From NCBI GenBank assembly GCA_029782355.1, contig JAKOUY010000016.1, positions 1 through 64,000 on the forward strand: a stretch of DNA of 64,000 bases. The letters are read 5' to 3'. This document shows positions 17,404-27,241 of the stretch, in pieces. Within the stretch, counting starts at the first letter, position 1, and each line of letters begins with the position of its first letter. Source of the stretch: Actinomycetes bacterium. Its GTDB lineage: Bacteria > Actinomycetota > Acidimicrobiia > Acidimicrobiales > Ilumatobacteraceae. The notes below the pieces were generated by a model. That model was not told where the DNA came from, searched no databases, and saw only the letters and a list, made by a program, of their open reading frames with translations. The position numbers were made by a program, and so were the translations under genes.

Positions 17404-18135
17404 ATGGGTGAGGTGCGCACCCGCCTGGTGGGGTTCGCCCTGGTGCTCGGTGGGGTCTTCGCCAGCGCCTACACGCTGGGGGAACGCCTGCCCGGCCATC
17501 GCCACAGCCACAGCCACACGGTCGACACCCGCGCGTACCAGCTCAGCCCGGAACCCGACGGGACCTACACCCTCCGCGGCGTGAACGGCCGAGCACTGAC
17601 GTCGTTCCAGCTCGACCATCAAGCCCGGATCCATCTCATCGCCGTGCGCCCGGACCTCAGCCGGATGGTCCACGAGCACCCGACCCCGGCGGCCGACGGC
17701 TCGTTCACCGTGCCGCTCCCCGACGCCGGCCCGTGGCGGGTGTTCGCCGAGGCGCTCCCGTCGGGGTCCCCGACCGTCGTGGTCGGGCGCACCGACGTCG
17801 GCCTCGACCGCCCGTTCACCCGCGTCCCGCTCCCACCGGCGCACCCCACGGCGACGATCACCGCCGGCGGCGACTCGATCACCGTCACCCGCCACGGTCT
17901 GCAGTTCGCCGTCGACGCACCTCGGCCGATCGAGCCCTACCTCGGCCAGCCGGCACACCTGATCCTGATCGGCGCCGCCGACGACTCCTATCACCACCTG
18001 CATCCGACGTCGTCCGGGCACGGGCACCTGAGCTTCGATCCGGCCGGGCTGCCGGCCGGGACGTATGCGGCCTTCCTGCAGTTCACCTACGCCGGCTCGG
18101 TGGTCACCGTGCCGATGACCGTGGACTGGGCATGA
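17404..18135 (+). CDS. His-rich exported protein of the copper operon
   Basis: The 243-residue protein has an N-terminal membrane segment or signal ([19 protein letters not shown]) followed by a His-rich stretch ([10 protein letters not shown]). Its two beta-rich parts carry possible metal sites MVHEHP and YHHLHP. Proteins of this kind sit between copZ and copA in many actinobacterial copper loci. A role in extracytoplasmic copper binding is inferred from the histidines and position; no enzymatic motif is seen. It is encoded 38 bases after copZ and 7 bases before copA. Confidence 0.72.
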   Translation: MGEVRTRLVGFALVLGGVFASAYTLGERLPGHRHSHSHTVDTRAYQLSPEPDGTYTLRGVNGRALTSFQLDHQARIHLIAVRPDLSRMVHEHPTPAADGSFTVPLPDAGPWRVFAEALPSGSPTVVVGRTDVGLDRPFTRVPLPPAHPTATITAGGDSITVTRHGLQFAVDAPRPIEPYLGQPAHLILIGAADDSYHHLHPTSSGHGHLSFDPAGLPAGTYAAFLQFTYAGSVVTVPMTVDWA

Positions 18136-18142
18136 GCCACCG

Positions 18143-20401
18143 ATGACCGCGACCACGCCCACCGCCCAGCCGTCCTCGTCCGCCGGCGGGTCCCGCCACG
18201 TCGAGCTGGACCTCACCGGCATGACCTGCGCGGCCTGCGCGGCGCGCATCGAGAAGCGCTTGAACCGTCTCGACGGCGTGGCCGCCACGGTGAACTACGC
18301 CACCGAGCGGGCCACCGTCGACGTCGGCGGCTCGCAACCGGTCAGCGATGTCGAGCTGATCGCCGCCGTCGAGGCCATCGGCTACGGGGCCAGCGTGCCG
18401 CTGCCGGCGGTGGGTCCGGGCGGCGACGGCGACGCCCACGAGGCCCAGACCGCGGCACGCCTCGCCGACCTCCGCCGCCGGCTGCTGGTGGCCATCGGCG
18501 TCGGGATCCCGGTGCTGGTGCTGTCGATGGTGTCCGCCGCCCAGTTCCGCGGCTGGCAGTGGGTCGCCGGGGCGCTGGCGCTGCCGGTGGCCGCCTGGTC
18601 GGCCCTGCCGTTCCACCGGGTCGCCTGGCGCAACGCCCGACAGGCCGAGGCCTCGATGGACACGCTCGTGTCGGTGGGCGTGCTGGCGGCGTTCGGCTGG
18701 AGCCTCTACGCCCTGTGCTTCACCGAGGCCGGGCACCTCGGCATGACCATGCCGATGACGCTGACGGCCGACCATCGCGCCGGCTCGCACCTGTACTTCG
18801 AGGTCGCCTCCACCACCGTGGCGTTGATCCTTGCCGGGCGGTACTTCGAGGCCCGGGCCAAACGCCGCGCCGGGGGTGCGCTGCGCGCCCTGCTGTCACT
18901 GGGGGCCCGCCAGGCCACGGTGCTGGACGACGACGGCATCGAGCGGCGCGTCGAAGCCGCCGCGCTGCGCGTCGGCGACCGCTTCGTGGTCCGTCCGGGC
19001 GAGCAGATCGCCACCGACGGGTTGGTGGTCGACGGGGCCTCGGCCGTGGACCGCAGCATGCTGACCGGCGAGAGCGTGCCCGTCGACGTCGGCCCCGGCG
19101 ACCGGGTGGTGGGGGCGACGATCAACGCCGACGGCCGCCTGGTGGTCGAGGCCACACGGGTCGGCGCCGACACGGCCCTGGCCCAGATGGCCCTCCTGGT
19201 CCAGCAGGCCCAGAGCGGCAAGGCCCCGGTCCAACGGCTGGCCGACCGGGTGTCGGCCGTGTTCGTGCCGGTGGTCATCGTCCTGGCCGTGGCCACGTGG
19301 GGGTTCTGGTCGGCGAGAACGGGGAGCCTCAGTCAAGCCATCGCCCCGGCCGTGTCCGTGCTGATCATCGCCTGCCCGTGTGCCCTCGGCCTGGCCACGC
19401 CCACTGCGCTGCTGGTCGGGACCGGGCGGGGCGCCTCGCTCGGCCTGCTGATCAAGGGTCCCGAGGTGCTCGAGTCGACCCGGCGGATCGACACCGTCGT
19501 GCTCGACAAGACGGGGACGGTGACCACCGGGCAGATGCGCGTCGTCGACGTGGTCGCCGCAGCGGGGCACACCACGCAGTCGGTCCTCGAGCTGGCGGCG
19601 GCCGTCGAGCGACACAGCGAGCATCCGATCGCCAAGGCGATCGTCGCCCGGGCGGCCGAGGACCGTCTGCAGCTGGACGGTGCCGAGCACTTCCGCAACC
19701 TGGCCGGGCGCGGCGCCGAAGCCGAGGTCGCCGGACGGGTGGTGCGCGTCGGGCGCGGCGAGTGGGGCGAGCTGGCGATGGCGGCGGCGGACGCCGAGGC
19801 CGGCGGCAACACCGTGGTGGCCGTGGTGATCGACGGCGTCACCGCCGGCATGGTGGCCGTGGCCGACTCGATCAAACCGACCAGTGCCGACGGCGTGCGC
19901 GCCCTGGCGGCCCTCGGGTTGCGCCCGATGCTGCTGACCGGCGACAACCGGGCGACGGCCGCAGCCGTGGCGGCGGCCGTGGGCATCGCCCCGCAGGACG
20001 TCACCGCCGGGGTGCTCCCGGCCGACAAGGTCGAGGCCGTCCGCGCCCTGCAGCAGGCCGGCCGAGTGGTCGCGATGGTCGGCGACGGTGTCAACGACGC
20101 CGCAGCCCTGGCCGCCGCCGATCTGGGGATCGCCATGGGCAGTGGCACCGACGTGGCCATCGAGGCCAGCGATCTGACCTTGATGCGCCCCGACCTGCGT
20201 GCCGCCGCCGACGCCGTGCGGCTCAGCCGGCGGACGCTGGCGGTGATCAAGGGCAACCTGTTCTGGGCGTTCGCCTACAACGTCGCGGCGATCCCGCTGG
20301 CCATGTCGTGGCGGCTCAACCCGGTGGTCGCCGGCGGGGCGATGGCCTTCAGCTCGGTCTTCGTGGTCAGCAACAGCCTGCGCCTGCGGCGCTTCCGCTG
20401 A
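18143..20401 (+). CDS. copA: Cu(I)-exporting P1B-type ATPase
   Basis: This 752-residue P-type ATPase has one N-terminal HMA domain (MTCAAC, Cys29 and Cys32). It also shows the actuator motif MLTGES, the transmembrane metal site CPC near residue 410 ([12 protein letters not shown]), the phosphorylation motif DKTGT near residue 454, the nucleotide-binding HP (SEHPIAKAI) near residue 494 and the hinge [10 protein letters not shown] near residue 647. CPC is typical of Cu(I)/Ag(I) transport. Operon context with csoR and copZ supports copper export. The ATG at 18143 lies 7 bases after the previous stop. Confidence 0.95.
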   Translation: MTATTPTAQPSSSAGGSRHVELDLTGMTCAACAARIEKRLNRLDGVAATVNYATERATVDVGGSQPVSDVELIAAVEAIGYGASVPLPAVGPGGDGDAHEAQTAARLADLRRRLLVAIGVGIPVLVLSMVSAAQFRGWQWVAGALALPVAAWSALPFHRVAWRNARQAEASMDTLVSVGVLAAFGWSLYALCFTEAGHLGMTMPMTLTADHRAGSHLYFEVASTTVALILAGRYFEARAKRRAGGALRALLSLGARQATVLDDDGIERRVEAAALRVGDRFVVRPGEQIATDGLVVDGASAVDRSMLTGESVPVDVGPGDRVVGATINADGRLVVEATRVGADTALAQMALLVQQAQSGKAPVQRLADRVSAVFVPVVIVLAVATWGFWSARTGSLSQAIAPAVSVLIIACPCALGLATPTALLVGTGRGASLGLLIKGPEVLESTRRIDTVVLDKTGTVTTGQMRVVDVVAAAGHTTQSVLELAAAVERHSEHPIAKAIVARAAEDRLQLDGAEHFRNLAGRGAEAEVAGRVVRVGRGEWGELAMAAADAEAGGNTVVAVVIDGVTAGMVAVADSIKPTSADGVRALAALGLRPMLLTGDNRATAAAVAAAVGIAPQDVTAGVLPADKVEAVRALQQAGRVVAMVGDGVNDAAALAAADLGIAMGSGTDVAIEASDLTLMRPDLRAAADAVRLSRRTLAVIKGNLFWAFAYNVAAIPLAMSWRLNPVVAGGAMAFSSVFVVSNSLRLRRFR

Positions 20402-20413
20402 GCCGCACCGCCG

Positions 20414-21151
20414 TCATGCCGCGGCGGCCGAGCGGGCCACCGATCGCAGCCGCCGGGTGAGCTCGGCCCGCCGGGCCCGCAGCGTCCGCGAGGAGATCTT
20501 CAGACGGGCGGCCACCGCATCGGGCAACTCACCGCGCAGGGTCGCTCCGAGCGCCAGCACGTCGGCATCGCTCACCAACCCCGCTCGGCGACCGTCGGCC
20601 ACCAGGTCGAGCAACTCGGCCATGGCGTCCGGGCGACCCTCCGATCCGGCCAGCTCGTCGAAGCTGGACGGGGCCACCGCCGTGCTGACCAACTTGCGTC
20701 GACCGGCCCGCCGGAAGGCTTCGTACTCGCAATCCCGCACCAGCGTGGCCGCCAGGTGCGTCGGGCGACGCCGTGGGTTGAACGTTCGCACGACCGTCCA
20801 GGCCGCGGCCACGAGCGCCTCCAGATTGGCCTCCCGGTCGGGACCTCGCCGTCGGGACGAGATGATCAGGCCGGGCAGCAGCCGCTGAAGCAGGATCCGT
20901 CCGGCCAACTCGTCGGTGGCCGCCCGCTCGAGCAGGCGCCCGACCAGGGCATTGGCCTGCCCGCCATCGACGGTGGGCGAGGCGTTGCCCGACGCGCCGC
21001 GGGCAACGAGTCCGCTCAGGCTCAGCAGCTGGTCGAGGTCGTCGAGCTGGACGTCGACCAGCTGCCAGCCGTTGGCCCGGGCCACCGCGGCCCGGCGGTG
21101 CGCCAGGCGTTGCCACTCGGCGGACAGCCGGACGGCGACGGGAGCCGTCAT
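20414..21151 (-). CDS. HTH protein with C-terminal sigma-region-4-like domain
   Basis: A 245-residue protein of unknown role. Its C-terminus (SDADVLALGATLRGELPDAVAARLKISSRTLRARRAELTRRL) reads as a helix-turn-helix like sigma-70 region 4, while the N-terminal two thirds are helical without a recognised domain (WQLVDVQLDDLDQLLSLSGL, RLLPGLIISSRRRGPDREANLEALVAAAW). It is divergent from the EccC-like ATPase and could regulate it; this is inferred. ATG 21151 is chosen because the longer starts (21229, 21343) would overlap the neighbour and have no ribosome site. Confidence 0.65.
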   Translation of the reverse strand: MTAPVAVRLSAEWQRLAHRRAAVARANGWQLVDVQLDDLDQLLSLSGLVARGASGNASPTVDGGQANALVGRLLERAATDELAGRILLQRLLPGLIISSRRRGPDREANLEALVAAAWTVVRTFNPRRRPTHLAATLVRDCEYEAFRRAGRRKLVSTAVAPSSFDELAGSEGRPDAMAELLDLVADGRRAGLVSDADVLALGATLRGELPDAVAARLKISSRTLRARRAELTRRLRSVARSAAAA

Positions 21152-21227
21152 GCGCGGGCTGACCGCTCGGGCGGGCGAGGTCGGTTGGCTGATCAGCGGG
21201 GGGCCGGGCGGCGGCTGGCGGGGTGTC

Positions 21228-24200
21228 ATGGCGTCACGGTGGAGGAGGGCACTCACCGCCCTGCTCACTGCCGGCCTCACCGCCCGGCTCACCAGCGCCA
21301 GATCCGCAGGATTCACCTGGCTGACCAGCACCGACGCGCTCACCGTGCTGCCACGGGGGCACCGCCGGTGTCCTCTGGCGGGCGTGCACCTCGCCGTCGC
21401 CTCCGACGTCGCCCCGGTCGACCCGGTCGACCCGGCTCACCACCCGGCACCGCAGCGTGCAGGGGCCGACCCGCCCGTCGCCCGACCCCGGACTGCGCCC
21501 GGGGCCGTGCCCGGAGCCGTCACCGAGGCCGTCTGGGTCACCGGGCCCGATGCCGGAGCGACCGTGGCCCTGACGGCCGGGCGGCATCTCGTCGGACGGG
21601 CGGCCGGGTGCCCGGTTCGGTGCGCCGATGCGGACCTCGAGGCCCACCACGCCCTGATCGAGGTCGACGTCCACGGCCGTCCGGTGGTGGTCGCCCTCGG
21701 CGGTCATGTCGGTGGTCCGTCCGTCGGGCGGGTCGCCGAGGCGACGGTCGAGACGGCGGACGAGCCCTCGCACGTCGTCCACCTCGGTGCCAGCACCCTG
21801 CGGCTCGGCCCGCTGCCGACCGCCGCGTCGGACGGCGCAGGGGCACCGCAGCCGGCGCAGATCCGCGCCGGGACGGTGCTGCGCACCCCGCGACCGCCCC
21901 GCTCGGGCGATCCGTCGCCGGTGGCCGTGCCCGCCGAGCTGCCGCCGGGGTCCCGGCGGACCACCGGGTTGATGCCCGCGGCGGTCGCCCTGGCCGGCGC
22001 CGGGGTGATGGCCGCGCTCCTCCACCAACCGCTCTTCCTCGTCTTCGCCGGGATCGGCGCGCTCACGGCCGTGGTCAGCTGGGCAGCCCAGGTCGTCGGC
22101 GAGCGACGGACCCGGCGGCGGCAGGTGGCACGCGCCGTGGCCGACGGCCAGCGCTTCGCCGAGGACCTCGCCGCGCATCACGCCGCGCTGCTCGCCCGGT
22201 ACCGCGACTCGACGATGAGCCTGTCCCGAGCCGTGGCGGCCATCGAGCAGCCGAACACCGAGCTGTGGCAGCGCCGCGCCACCGACGACGACCTGGCCAC
22301 CGTCGGCCTCGGCCTCGGCGCGCTGACCGTGGCGGCCACGCTCGACGGCGCGCTGCCCACGGGTGACCTACGCGCCAGCCGGACCGTGGAGGCCGAGACC
22401 GTCGCCGCCCGGATCGACCCGGGGCGGCACCTCGCCCTGTGCGGCGAGGCGGCGGACACTGCCGCGGTCGCTCGGTCGATCCTGTGCCAGCTGATGTCGA
22501 TGGCCGGCCCCGCCGACGTGCGCATCGTGGTGGTGACCGAGTCGGCTGATCGGTGGGCTTGGCTGCGTGGCGCACCGCACGTGGCCACGCCGCTCGGTCC
22601 GGCGGTGGTCGATGACGCCGGCCTGACCGATCTGGTGAACGCCGGAGTCGGGTGCTCCGGCCGGCTGGTCCTCGTCACCGACCGCGCCGAGCTGCTGGCC
22701 AGCAGGACCGGTCCGCTGCGGCGGGCACTCGGCCCGAGCGGTTCGATCGTGGCCGCCGGCGGTCCGCCGCCGAGCCTGCTGGTCGTGCTGCCCGCCGACC
22801 ACGGCATCCCCCAGCTGTGCCACGCCGCGCTGACCGTGGGCGATCACTTCCACGGGCGTTGGGTCCCCGACCTGGCCGCCACGTCCTCCGTGACGGTGCG
22901 ACTCGCCGGCCTGTCCGACCGTCGCGCCGCTGCGCTGGTCGAGACCCTGTCGCGCTTCGCCGACCCGGACGATCCACTGAGCAGCGGCGGGCGGATCCCC
23001 GACGCCGTCGGGCTCGGCGACGTGCTGGCCGGGGTCGGCGTCGACGTCACCTGCCCGAGCTCGATCGCGGCCGGGTGGGTGGCGGGCGGGGCCGACCCGC
23101 GGCTCAGCACGCCGGTCGGCGTGTCCGACGACGGGCTGGTGGAGATCGACCTGACCGCCGAGGGACCGCACGCCCTGGTCGCCGGGACCACGGGATCGGG
23201 CAAGAGCGAGCTGCTGCGTTCCCTGGTCATCGGCTGGGCGGCGATGTCCTCGCCCGAGCACCTGTCCTTCGTCCTCGTCGACTACAAGGGTGGGGCGACC
23301 TTCGACCCGTGTGCCGTCCTGCCGCACGTCGCTGGGGTGATCACCGATCTCGACGATCGGCTGGCGTCGCGGGCCTTGCGCAGCCTGCACGCCGAGCTGC
23401 GCCGCCGCGAGGCGATCCTGCGCCATCACCGCGCCGCCGACCTCACCGAGCTGCGGCGGGTCACCGGCACCGCCCGCCTGCCCCGCCTGGTGGTGGTGGT
23501 CGACGAGTTCGCCGCGCTGACGGCCGAGCAGCCGGCCTTCCTGCACGCCCTGGTCGGCGTGGCCCAGCGCGGCCGCAGCCTGGGCATCCATCTCGTGCTG
23601 GCCACCCAGCGTCCGCACGGGGTGATCTCCGACGACATCCGCGCCAACACCACGCTGCGCCTGGCGTTGCGCCTGCTGGACCGCGACGACGCGCTGGACG
23701 TGGTGGGCGACGCCACGCCGACGACCTTCGGGCGGGCCCACCCGGGCCGGACCATGCTGCGCCTCGGGCCGGACGAGCACGTGGTGTTCCAGACCGCTCA
23801 CGGCGGCGCGGCCGGGGCCGGGCACCGGGCTGCCGCGCAGGCCGTGGCCGATGCCGCCCGGCTGGTGGGCGCGACCACCCCACCCGCGCCGTGGCACCCG
23901 CCGCTGCCCGGGCGGCTCGACCCGCCGACCGCCCACGATCTCGGGTTGGTCGACGACCCCGAGGGTCAGCGGGTGCTCGAGCTGACGTGGTCGGCCGGCA
24001 GCGGCCACACGCTGGTGGCGGCCCGCCACGGCATGGGCGTCACCTCGGCGTTACGCCTGCTGGCCGAGCACGTCCTGCGCCAGGGCGACGCCGATCCGGC
24101 CGGCGCCGCGGTGGTGACGGTGGTGGACGGGCGCGGCGACCCGGCGTGGGCGGCGCTGCGCAGCCACCCCCGCTGTGCCGGGGTGATCACCCTCGGCGAC

Positions 24201-25298
24201 GGCGAGGGCCTGCACCGGGCGATCGGCGCGGCGCTGGCCGTCGTCGATACCTACCGAGATCACGTCGCCGCCGGCGACCGCACGACGCCAGGGGTGCTGA
24301 TCGTCGACGGCCTCGACGTGGTCCGCGGGGCGCTGGACACCATCGAGACCGACGACCTGCGCAGCGCGCTGGATGCCGTCGTGCTCCACGGATCCGGTGC
24401 CGGCGTGACCGTGGTGGCCGGCACGGGGCGCGTCGGCTCGCTGCCAGCCGGCGTCCTGGCAGCCTTCGCCAACATCTGGGTCGGCCACCTCGCCGACGGT
24501 CACGACGCCGCCGCGGTCGGGGTGCGCCCGGACGAGCTCCCGGAGCCGATCGCCGGGCGAGTGGTGCTGGCCGGCTGCGGGCTGCACGCCCAGCTGCGCC
24601 CGCCCGGCGGCATCACGGACCCACCGACCGACCCGGCCGGACGCTCCCCGCTCGACCCGCTGCCGGCTCGCGTGACGACCTCCCGGCTCGACCGGGCCTG
24701 CCGGCTCGAGCACGGCTGGCGACTGCCCGTCGGGCTCGGCTTCGACCACGGGGACGCCGTGGTGGAGGTGCCCGACGGCTCGCACGTGCTGGTGGTCGGT
24801 CCGTCGCGCAGCGGGCGGACCACGGCGCTGACCACGCTGGCCGGCGCCTGGCAGGACGCCGCTCCCGACAGTTGGACGGCGTTGCTCCGCCCCCGCCACG
24901 GGGCCGGCGATCTGGAGCGGGCCCTGGACACGATGCCGGACCACGGTCCCCGCCTCGTGGTGGTCGACGATGCCGAACTGGTCGACGACCCGGCCGGGCT
25001 CCTGCACCGCCTGGCGGCCAGCCGCTCGCCGGGGTTGCTGATCCTCGCGGCCGGTGCTCCCGAGGCCCTCCGCCGGCTGTACGGCCACTGGACGACGGCG
25101 GTGCGTGGCTCACGCCTCGGCCTGCTGGCCACCGCCGGACAACCGGCCGACGCCGATCTGCTGGGGGTCCAGCTGCCCCGGCGCTGCCCGATCCGACCCC
25201 GGCCAGGACTGATGTGGCTGGCCGACAACGGCCGAACCACCCTCGTCCAGGTGGCCGAGCGGGGTCCGACCCGGCCCGACTCGTGGCCAGCCACATGA
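21228..25298 (+). CDS. FHA-containing FtsK/SpoIIIE-type multi-ATPase, EccC-like
   Basis: The 1,356-residue membrane protein has an FHA-like region near residues 100-200 (GRHLVGRAAGCPVRCADADLEAHHALIEV cut to its core GRxxVGR...HxxI). Two transmembrane segments lie near residues 250-290. Three RecA-like ATPase domains follow. Domain 1 is canonical: Walker A TTGSGKSE near residue 655 and Walker B VVVVDEFAALT near residue 753. Domain 2 has a degenerate Walker A (RHGMGVTS) near residue 927. Domain 3 has GPSRSGRTT near residue 1189. This is the order of EccC/EssC motors of type VII secretion, but no EccB, EccD, EccE or WXG100 gene is in the window. Function is inferred from family only. Confidence 0.85.
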   Translation: MASRWRRALTALLTAGLTARLTSARSAGFTWLTSTDALTVLPRGHRRCPLAGVHLAVASDVAPVDPVDPAHHPAPQRAGADPPVARPRTAPGAVPGAVTEAVWVTGPDAGATVALTAGRHLVGRAAGCPVRCADADLEAHHALIEVDVHGRPVVVALGGHVGGPSVGRVAEATVETADEPSHVVHLGASTLRLGPLPTAASDGAGAPQPAQIRAGTVLRTPRPPRSGDPSPVAVPAELPPGSRRTTGLMPAAVALAGAGVMAALLHQPLFLVFAGIGALTAVVSWAAQVVGERRTRRRQVARAVADGQRFAEDLAAHHAALLARYRDSTMSLSRAVAAIEQPNTELWQRRATDDDLATVGLGLGALTVAATLDGALPTGDLRASRTVEAETVAARIDPGRHLALCGEAADTAAVARSILCQLMSMAGPADVRIVVVTESADRWAWLRGAPHVATPLGPAVVDDAGLTDLVNAGVGCSGRLVLVTDRAELLASRTGPLRRALGPSGSIVAAGGPPPSLLVVLPADHGIPQLCHAALTVGDHFHGRWVPDLAATSSVTVRLAGLSDRRAAALVETLSRFADPDDPLSSGGRIPDAVGLGDVLAGVGVDVTCPSSIAAGWVAGGADPRLSTPVGVSDDGLVEIDLTAEGPHALVAGTTGSGKSELLRSLVIGWAAMSSPEHLSFVLVDYKGGATFDPCAVLPHVAGVITDLDDRLASRALRSLHAELRRREAILRHHRAADLTELRRVTGTARLPRLVVVVDEFAALTAEQPAFLHALVGVAQRGRSLGIHLVLATQRPHGVISDDIRANTTLRLALRLLDRDDALDVVGDATPTTFGRAHPGRTMLRLGPDEHVVFQTAHGGAAGAGHRAAAQAVADAARLVGATTPPAPWHPPLPGRLDPPTAHDLGLVDDPEGQRVLELTWSAGSGHTLVAARHGMGVTSALRLLAEHVLRQGDADPAGAAVVTVVDGRGDPAWAALRSHPRCAGVITLGDGEGLHRAIGAALAVVDTYRDHVAAGDRTTPGVLIVDGLDVVRGALDTIETDDLRSALDAVVLHGSGAGVTVVAGTGRVGSLPAGVLAAFANIWVGHLADGHDAAAVGVRPDELPEPIAGRVVLAGCGLHAQLRPPGGITDPPTDPAGRSPLDPLPARVTTSRLDRACRLEHGWRLPVGLGFDHGDAVVEVPDGSHVLVVGPSRSGRTTALTTLAGAWQDAAPDSWTALLRPRHGAGDLERALDTMPDHGPRLVVVDDAELVDDPAGLLHRLAASRSPGLLILAAGAPEALRRLYGHWTTAVRGSRLGLLATAGQPADADLLGVQLPRRCPIRPRPGLMWLADNGRTTLVQVAERGPTRPDSWPAT

Positions 25299-25451
25299 CC
25301 GTCGTTCGCTGCCAGCACACCGTTCGGCACTCGCCTCGGGCCACCCCAGCGGTCCGCTCCGCCGGCTCCCCGGCGTCGAGTTCGCCACACCGCTCGATGC
25401 TGCACCCCAGGCCTCCCCAGCCGGGGCGGGACGCGACCGCCCGCTCGCGAG

Positions 25452-26195
25452 CTAGGCGTCGCGGCGGCCGACCACGACGATGGCCAGGGCGGTCATCAGC
25501 GCGGCGAACCCGGCGAAGACGGCCGTCGAGCCCCACCGACCGAAGGTCCCGTCGCCGACGTGCTCGATCATCCGGAAGCCGGCGTTGAACGGCAGGAAGT
25601 TGACCAGACCCTTGGCCTTCACCAGGTGCAGCAGCCCGCCGAGCAGCGGCTCGGCGATCAGCGGCCAGACGATGAGCAGGGCGATGGTGGCGCCCTGGTT
25701 GCGCAGCAACGCGCCGATCGCCACGGCGGCGATCACGTACAGGACGGTGAAGCCCATCATCCCGGCGATCAGCCCGTTGGTGTCGCCGAAGTGCCCGAGC
25801 TGGTCGACCCGCGAGTCGACGATCAGACGGCCGGCGACGTAGCCGGCGCCGATGATCACCGCCATCACGACCGCCGCGCCGAGCGCGCTGACCACCATCT
25901 TGGCCAGCAGGACGCGGGTCCGGTTCGGGGTGGCGGCAAAGGTCGGGCGGATCGTGTGGTAGGTGAACTCGCCGCAGATCCCGAGCACGGCGACCACCCC
26001 CAGCAGGATCGACGAGACCCGAGCAGAGTTGACCAGGACGCGCACCAGCGTGTCGTTGGCCAGGTCGGTGTCCTTGATCAGCGACACCGTGAGCAGGGTG
26101 ACCAGCCATGGGAACGCCACGGCGAAGATGACCAGGACCAGGTGGCTGCGGACGGTGCGCAGCTTGATCCACTCGCTGCGGATGGTGGCGATCAC
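25452..26195 (-). CDS. ABC-2 type transporter permease
   Basis: The 247-residue protein has about six transmembrane segments and the ABC-2 permease pattern: a cytosolic start (IRSEWIKLRTVRSHLVL), then CGEFTYHTIRPTFAATPNRTRVLLAK, typical of ABC-2 exporters. The GTG at 26195 overlaps the ATPase stop (GTGA) and has a perfect AGGAGG ribosome site 6 bases upstream, inside the end of the ATPase gene. It should form the membrane part of the exporter with the preceding ATPase. Confidence 0.85.
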   Translation of the reverse strand: MIATIRSEWIKLRTVRSHLVLVIFAVAFPWLVTLLTVSLIKDTDLANDTLVRVLVNSARVSSILLGVVAVLGICGEFTYHTIRPTFAATPNRTRVLLAKMVVSALGAAVVMAVIIGAGYVAGRLIVDSRVDQLGHFGDTNGLIAGMMGFTVLYVIAAVAIGALLRNQGATIALLIVWPLIAEPLLGGLLHLVKAKGLVNFLPFNAGFRMIEHVGDGTFGRWGSTAVFAGFAALMTALAIVVVGRRDA

Positions 26196-27238
26196 GGCTG
26201 GCCTCCTGGATCCGGGCGGTCGGCCGGCAGCGGTGGAGGCAGCCAACCGGGTGGTGAGGCGGACGGCGGCGCGGCGACGGGGGGCTCGGCAGTGGGCGGC
26301 GCCTGCGACCAGGCGATCGCTTGCCCGGTCGGCATGCCGCGGGTGCTGAACTGCTCGGTGGCGTAGGTCGCCGCCAGGTAGGCGTCCTCCAGCGAGCCGG
26401 TGTGCGGCGACAGCTCGTGCAGGGTGACCTGCAGTCGGGCGGCGGCCTCGCCGATCTCGGCGGCCTCCGCCCCACGCACGTCGGCCGAGGAGCGGTCGAC
26501 CACGTCCACCGTGGCTCCGCCGGCACGCAGCGCCTCGAACAGCGCCTCGGGCTGGGGGCCCACCACCCGCACCCAGTGGTCGGCGTAGCGGTCGACGAAC
26601 GCGCTGACCGGCGCCTGCTCGACCAGCCGACCTTGGCCGATGACCACCAGGTCGTCGGCCATCAGCGCCACCTCGGCCAGCTGGTGACTGCTGACCAGCA
26701 CGCTGCGGCCCTCCCGGGCCAAGCGGACCAGCACCTCACGGATCCAGCGGATTCCCTCCGGATCGAGCCCATTGGCCGGCTCGTCGAGCATCACCGTGTG
26801 CGGGTCTCCCAGCAGCACGCCGGCCAGACCGAGCCGCTGGCGCATGCCGAGCGAGTAGGTCCGCACCTGCCGGTTGGCCACCGTCGACAGCCCGACCACG
26901 TCGAGCAGCTCGTCGATCCGCTTGGCTTCGAGGCGGTTCGCCGCGGCGAGCCAGCGCAGATGGTTCCGGGCGGTCCGCCCCGGATGGACGTAGCCGGCGT
27001 CGAACAGCGCACCGACCTCGGTGAGCGGGCGCTCGAAGGTGGCGTAGTCCCGCCCGTCGAAGCGAGTGGTCCCGCCGTCCGGACGGTCGAGGCCGATCAT
27101 GCAGCGCATCGTCGTCGACTTGCCCGACCCGTTCGGCCCGAGGAACCCGGTGACCACCCCGGGTCGGACGTCGAAGGACAGGTCGGCCACGGCCGTCGTG
27201 GCGCCGAAGCGCTTCGTCAGCTGGCGGACCTCGATCAT
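26192..27238 (-). CDS. ABC transporter ATP-binding protein (CcmA/DrrA-like)
   Basis: This 348-residue ATPase has Walker A GPNGSGKST near residue 37, signature YSLGMRQRLGLAG and Walker B HTVMLDEPANGLDPEG, followed by the H-loop SSHQLAE. The C-terminal 50 residues are a Pro/Ala-rich tail. It is of the ABC-2 exporter class (multidrug or lipid-type), in keeping with its coupled permease. It starts 3 bases after the stop of the upstream binding-protein gene, so the three form an operon. Confidence 0.88.
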   Translation of the reverse strand: MIEVRQLTKRFGATTAVADLSFDVRPGVVTGFLGPNGSGKSTTMRCMIGLDRPDGGTTRFDGRDYATFERPLTEVGALFDAGYVHPGRTARNHLRWLAAANRLEAKRIDELLDVVGLSTVANRQVRTYSLGMRQRLGLAGVLLGDPHTVMLDEPANGLDPEGIRWIREVLVRLAREGRSVLVSSHQLAEVALMADDLVVIGQGRLVEQAPVSAFVDRYADHWVRVVGPQPEALFEALRAGGATVDVVDRSSADVRGAEAAEIGEAAARLQVTLHELSPHTGSLEDAYLAATYATEQFSTRGMPTGQAIAWSQAPPTAEPPVAAPPSASPPGWLPPPLPADRPDPGGQP

Positions 27239-27241
27239 CGG

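Noticed and set aside
20916-21227. Longer start for the EccC-like gene (20916)
   Set aside because: The added residues are Arg/Ser/Thr-rich antisense of the HTH gene. The ATG at 21228 fits better.
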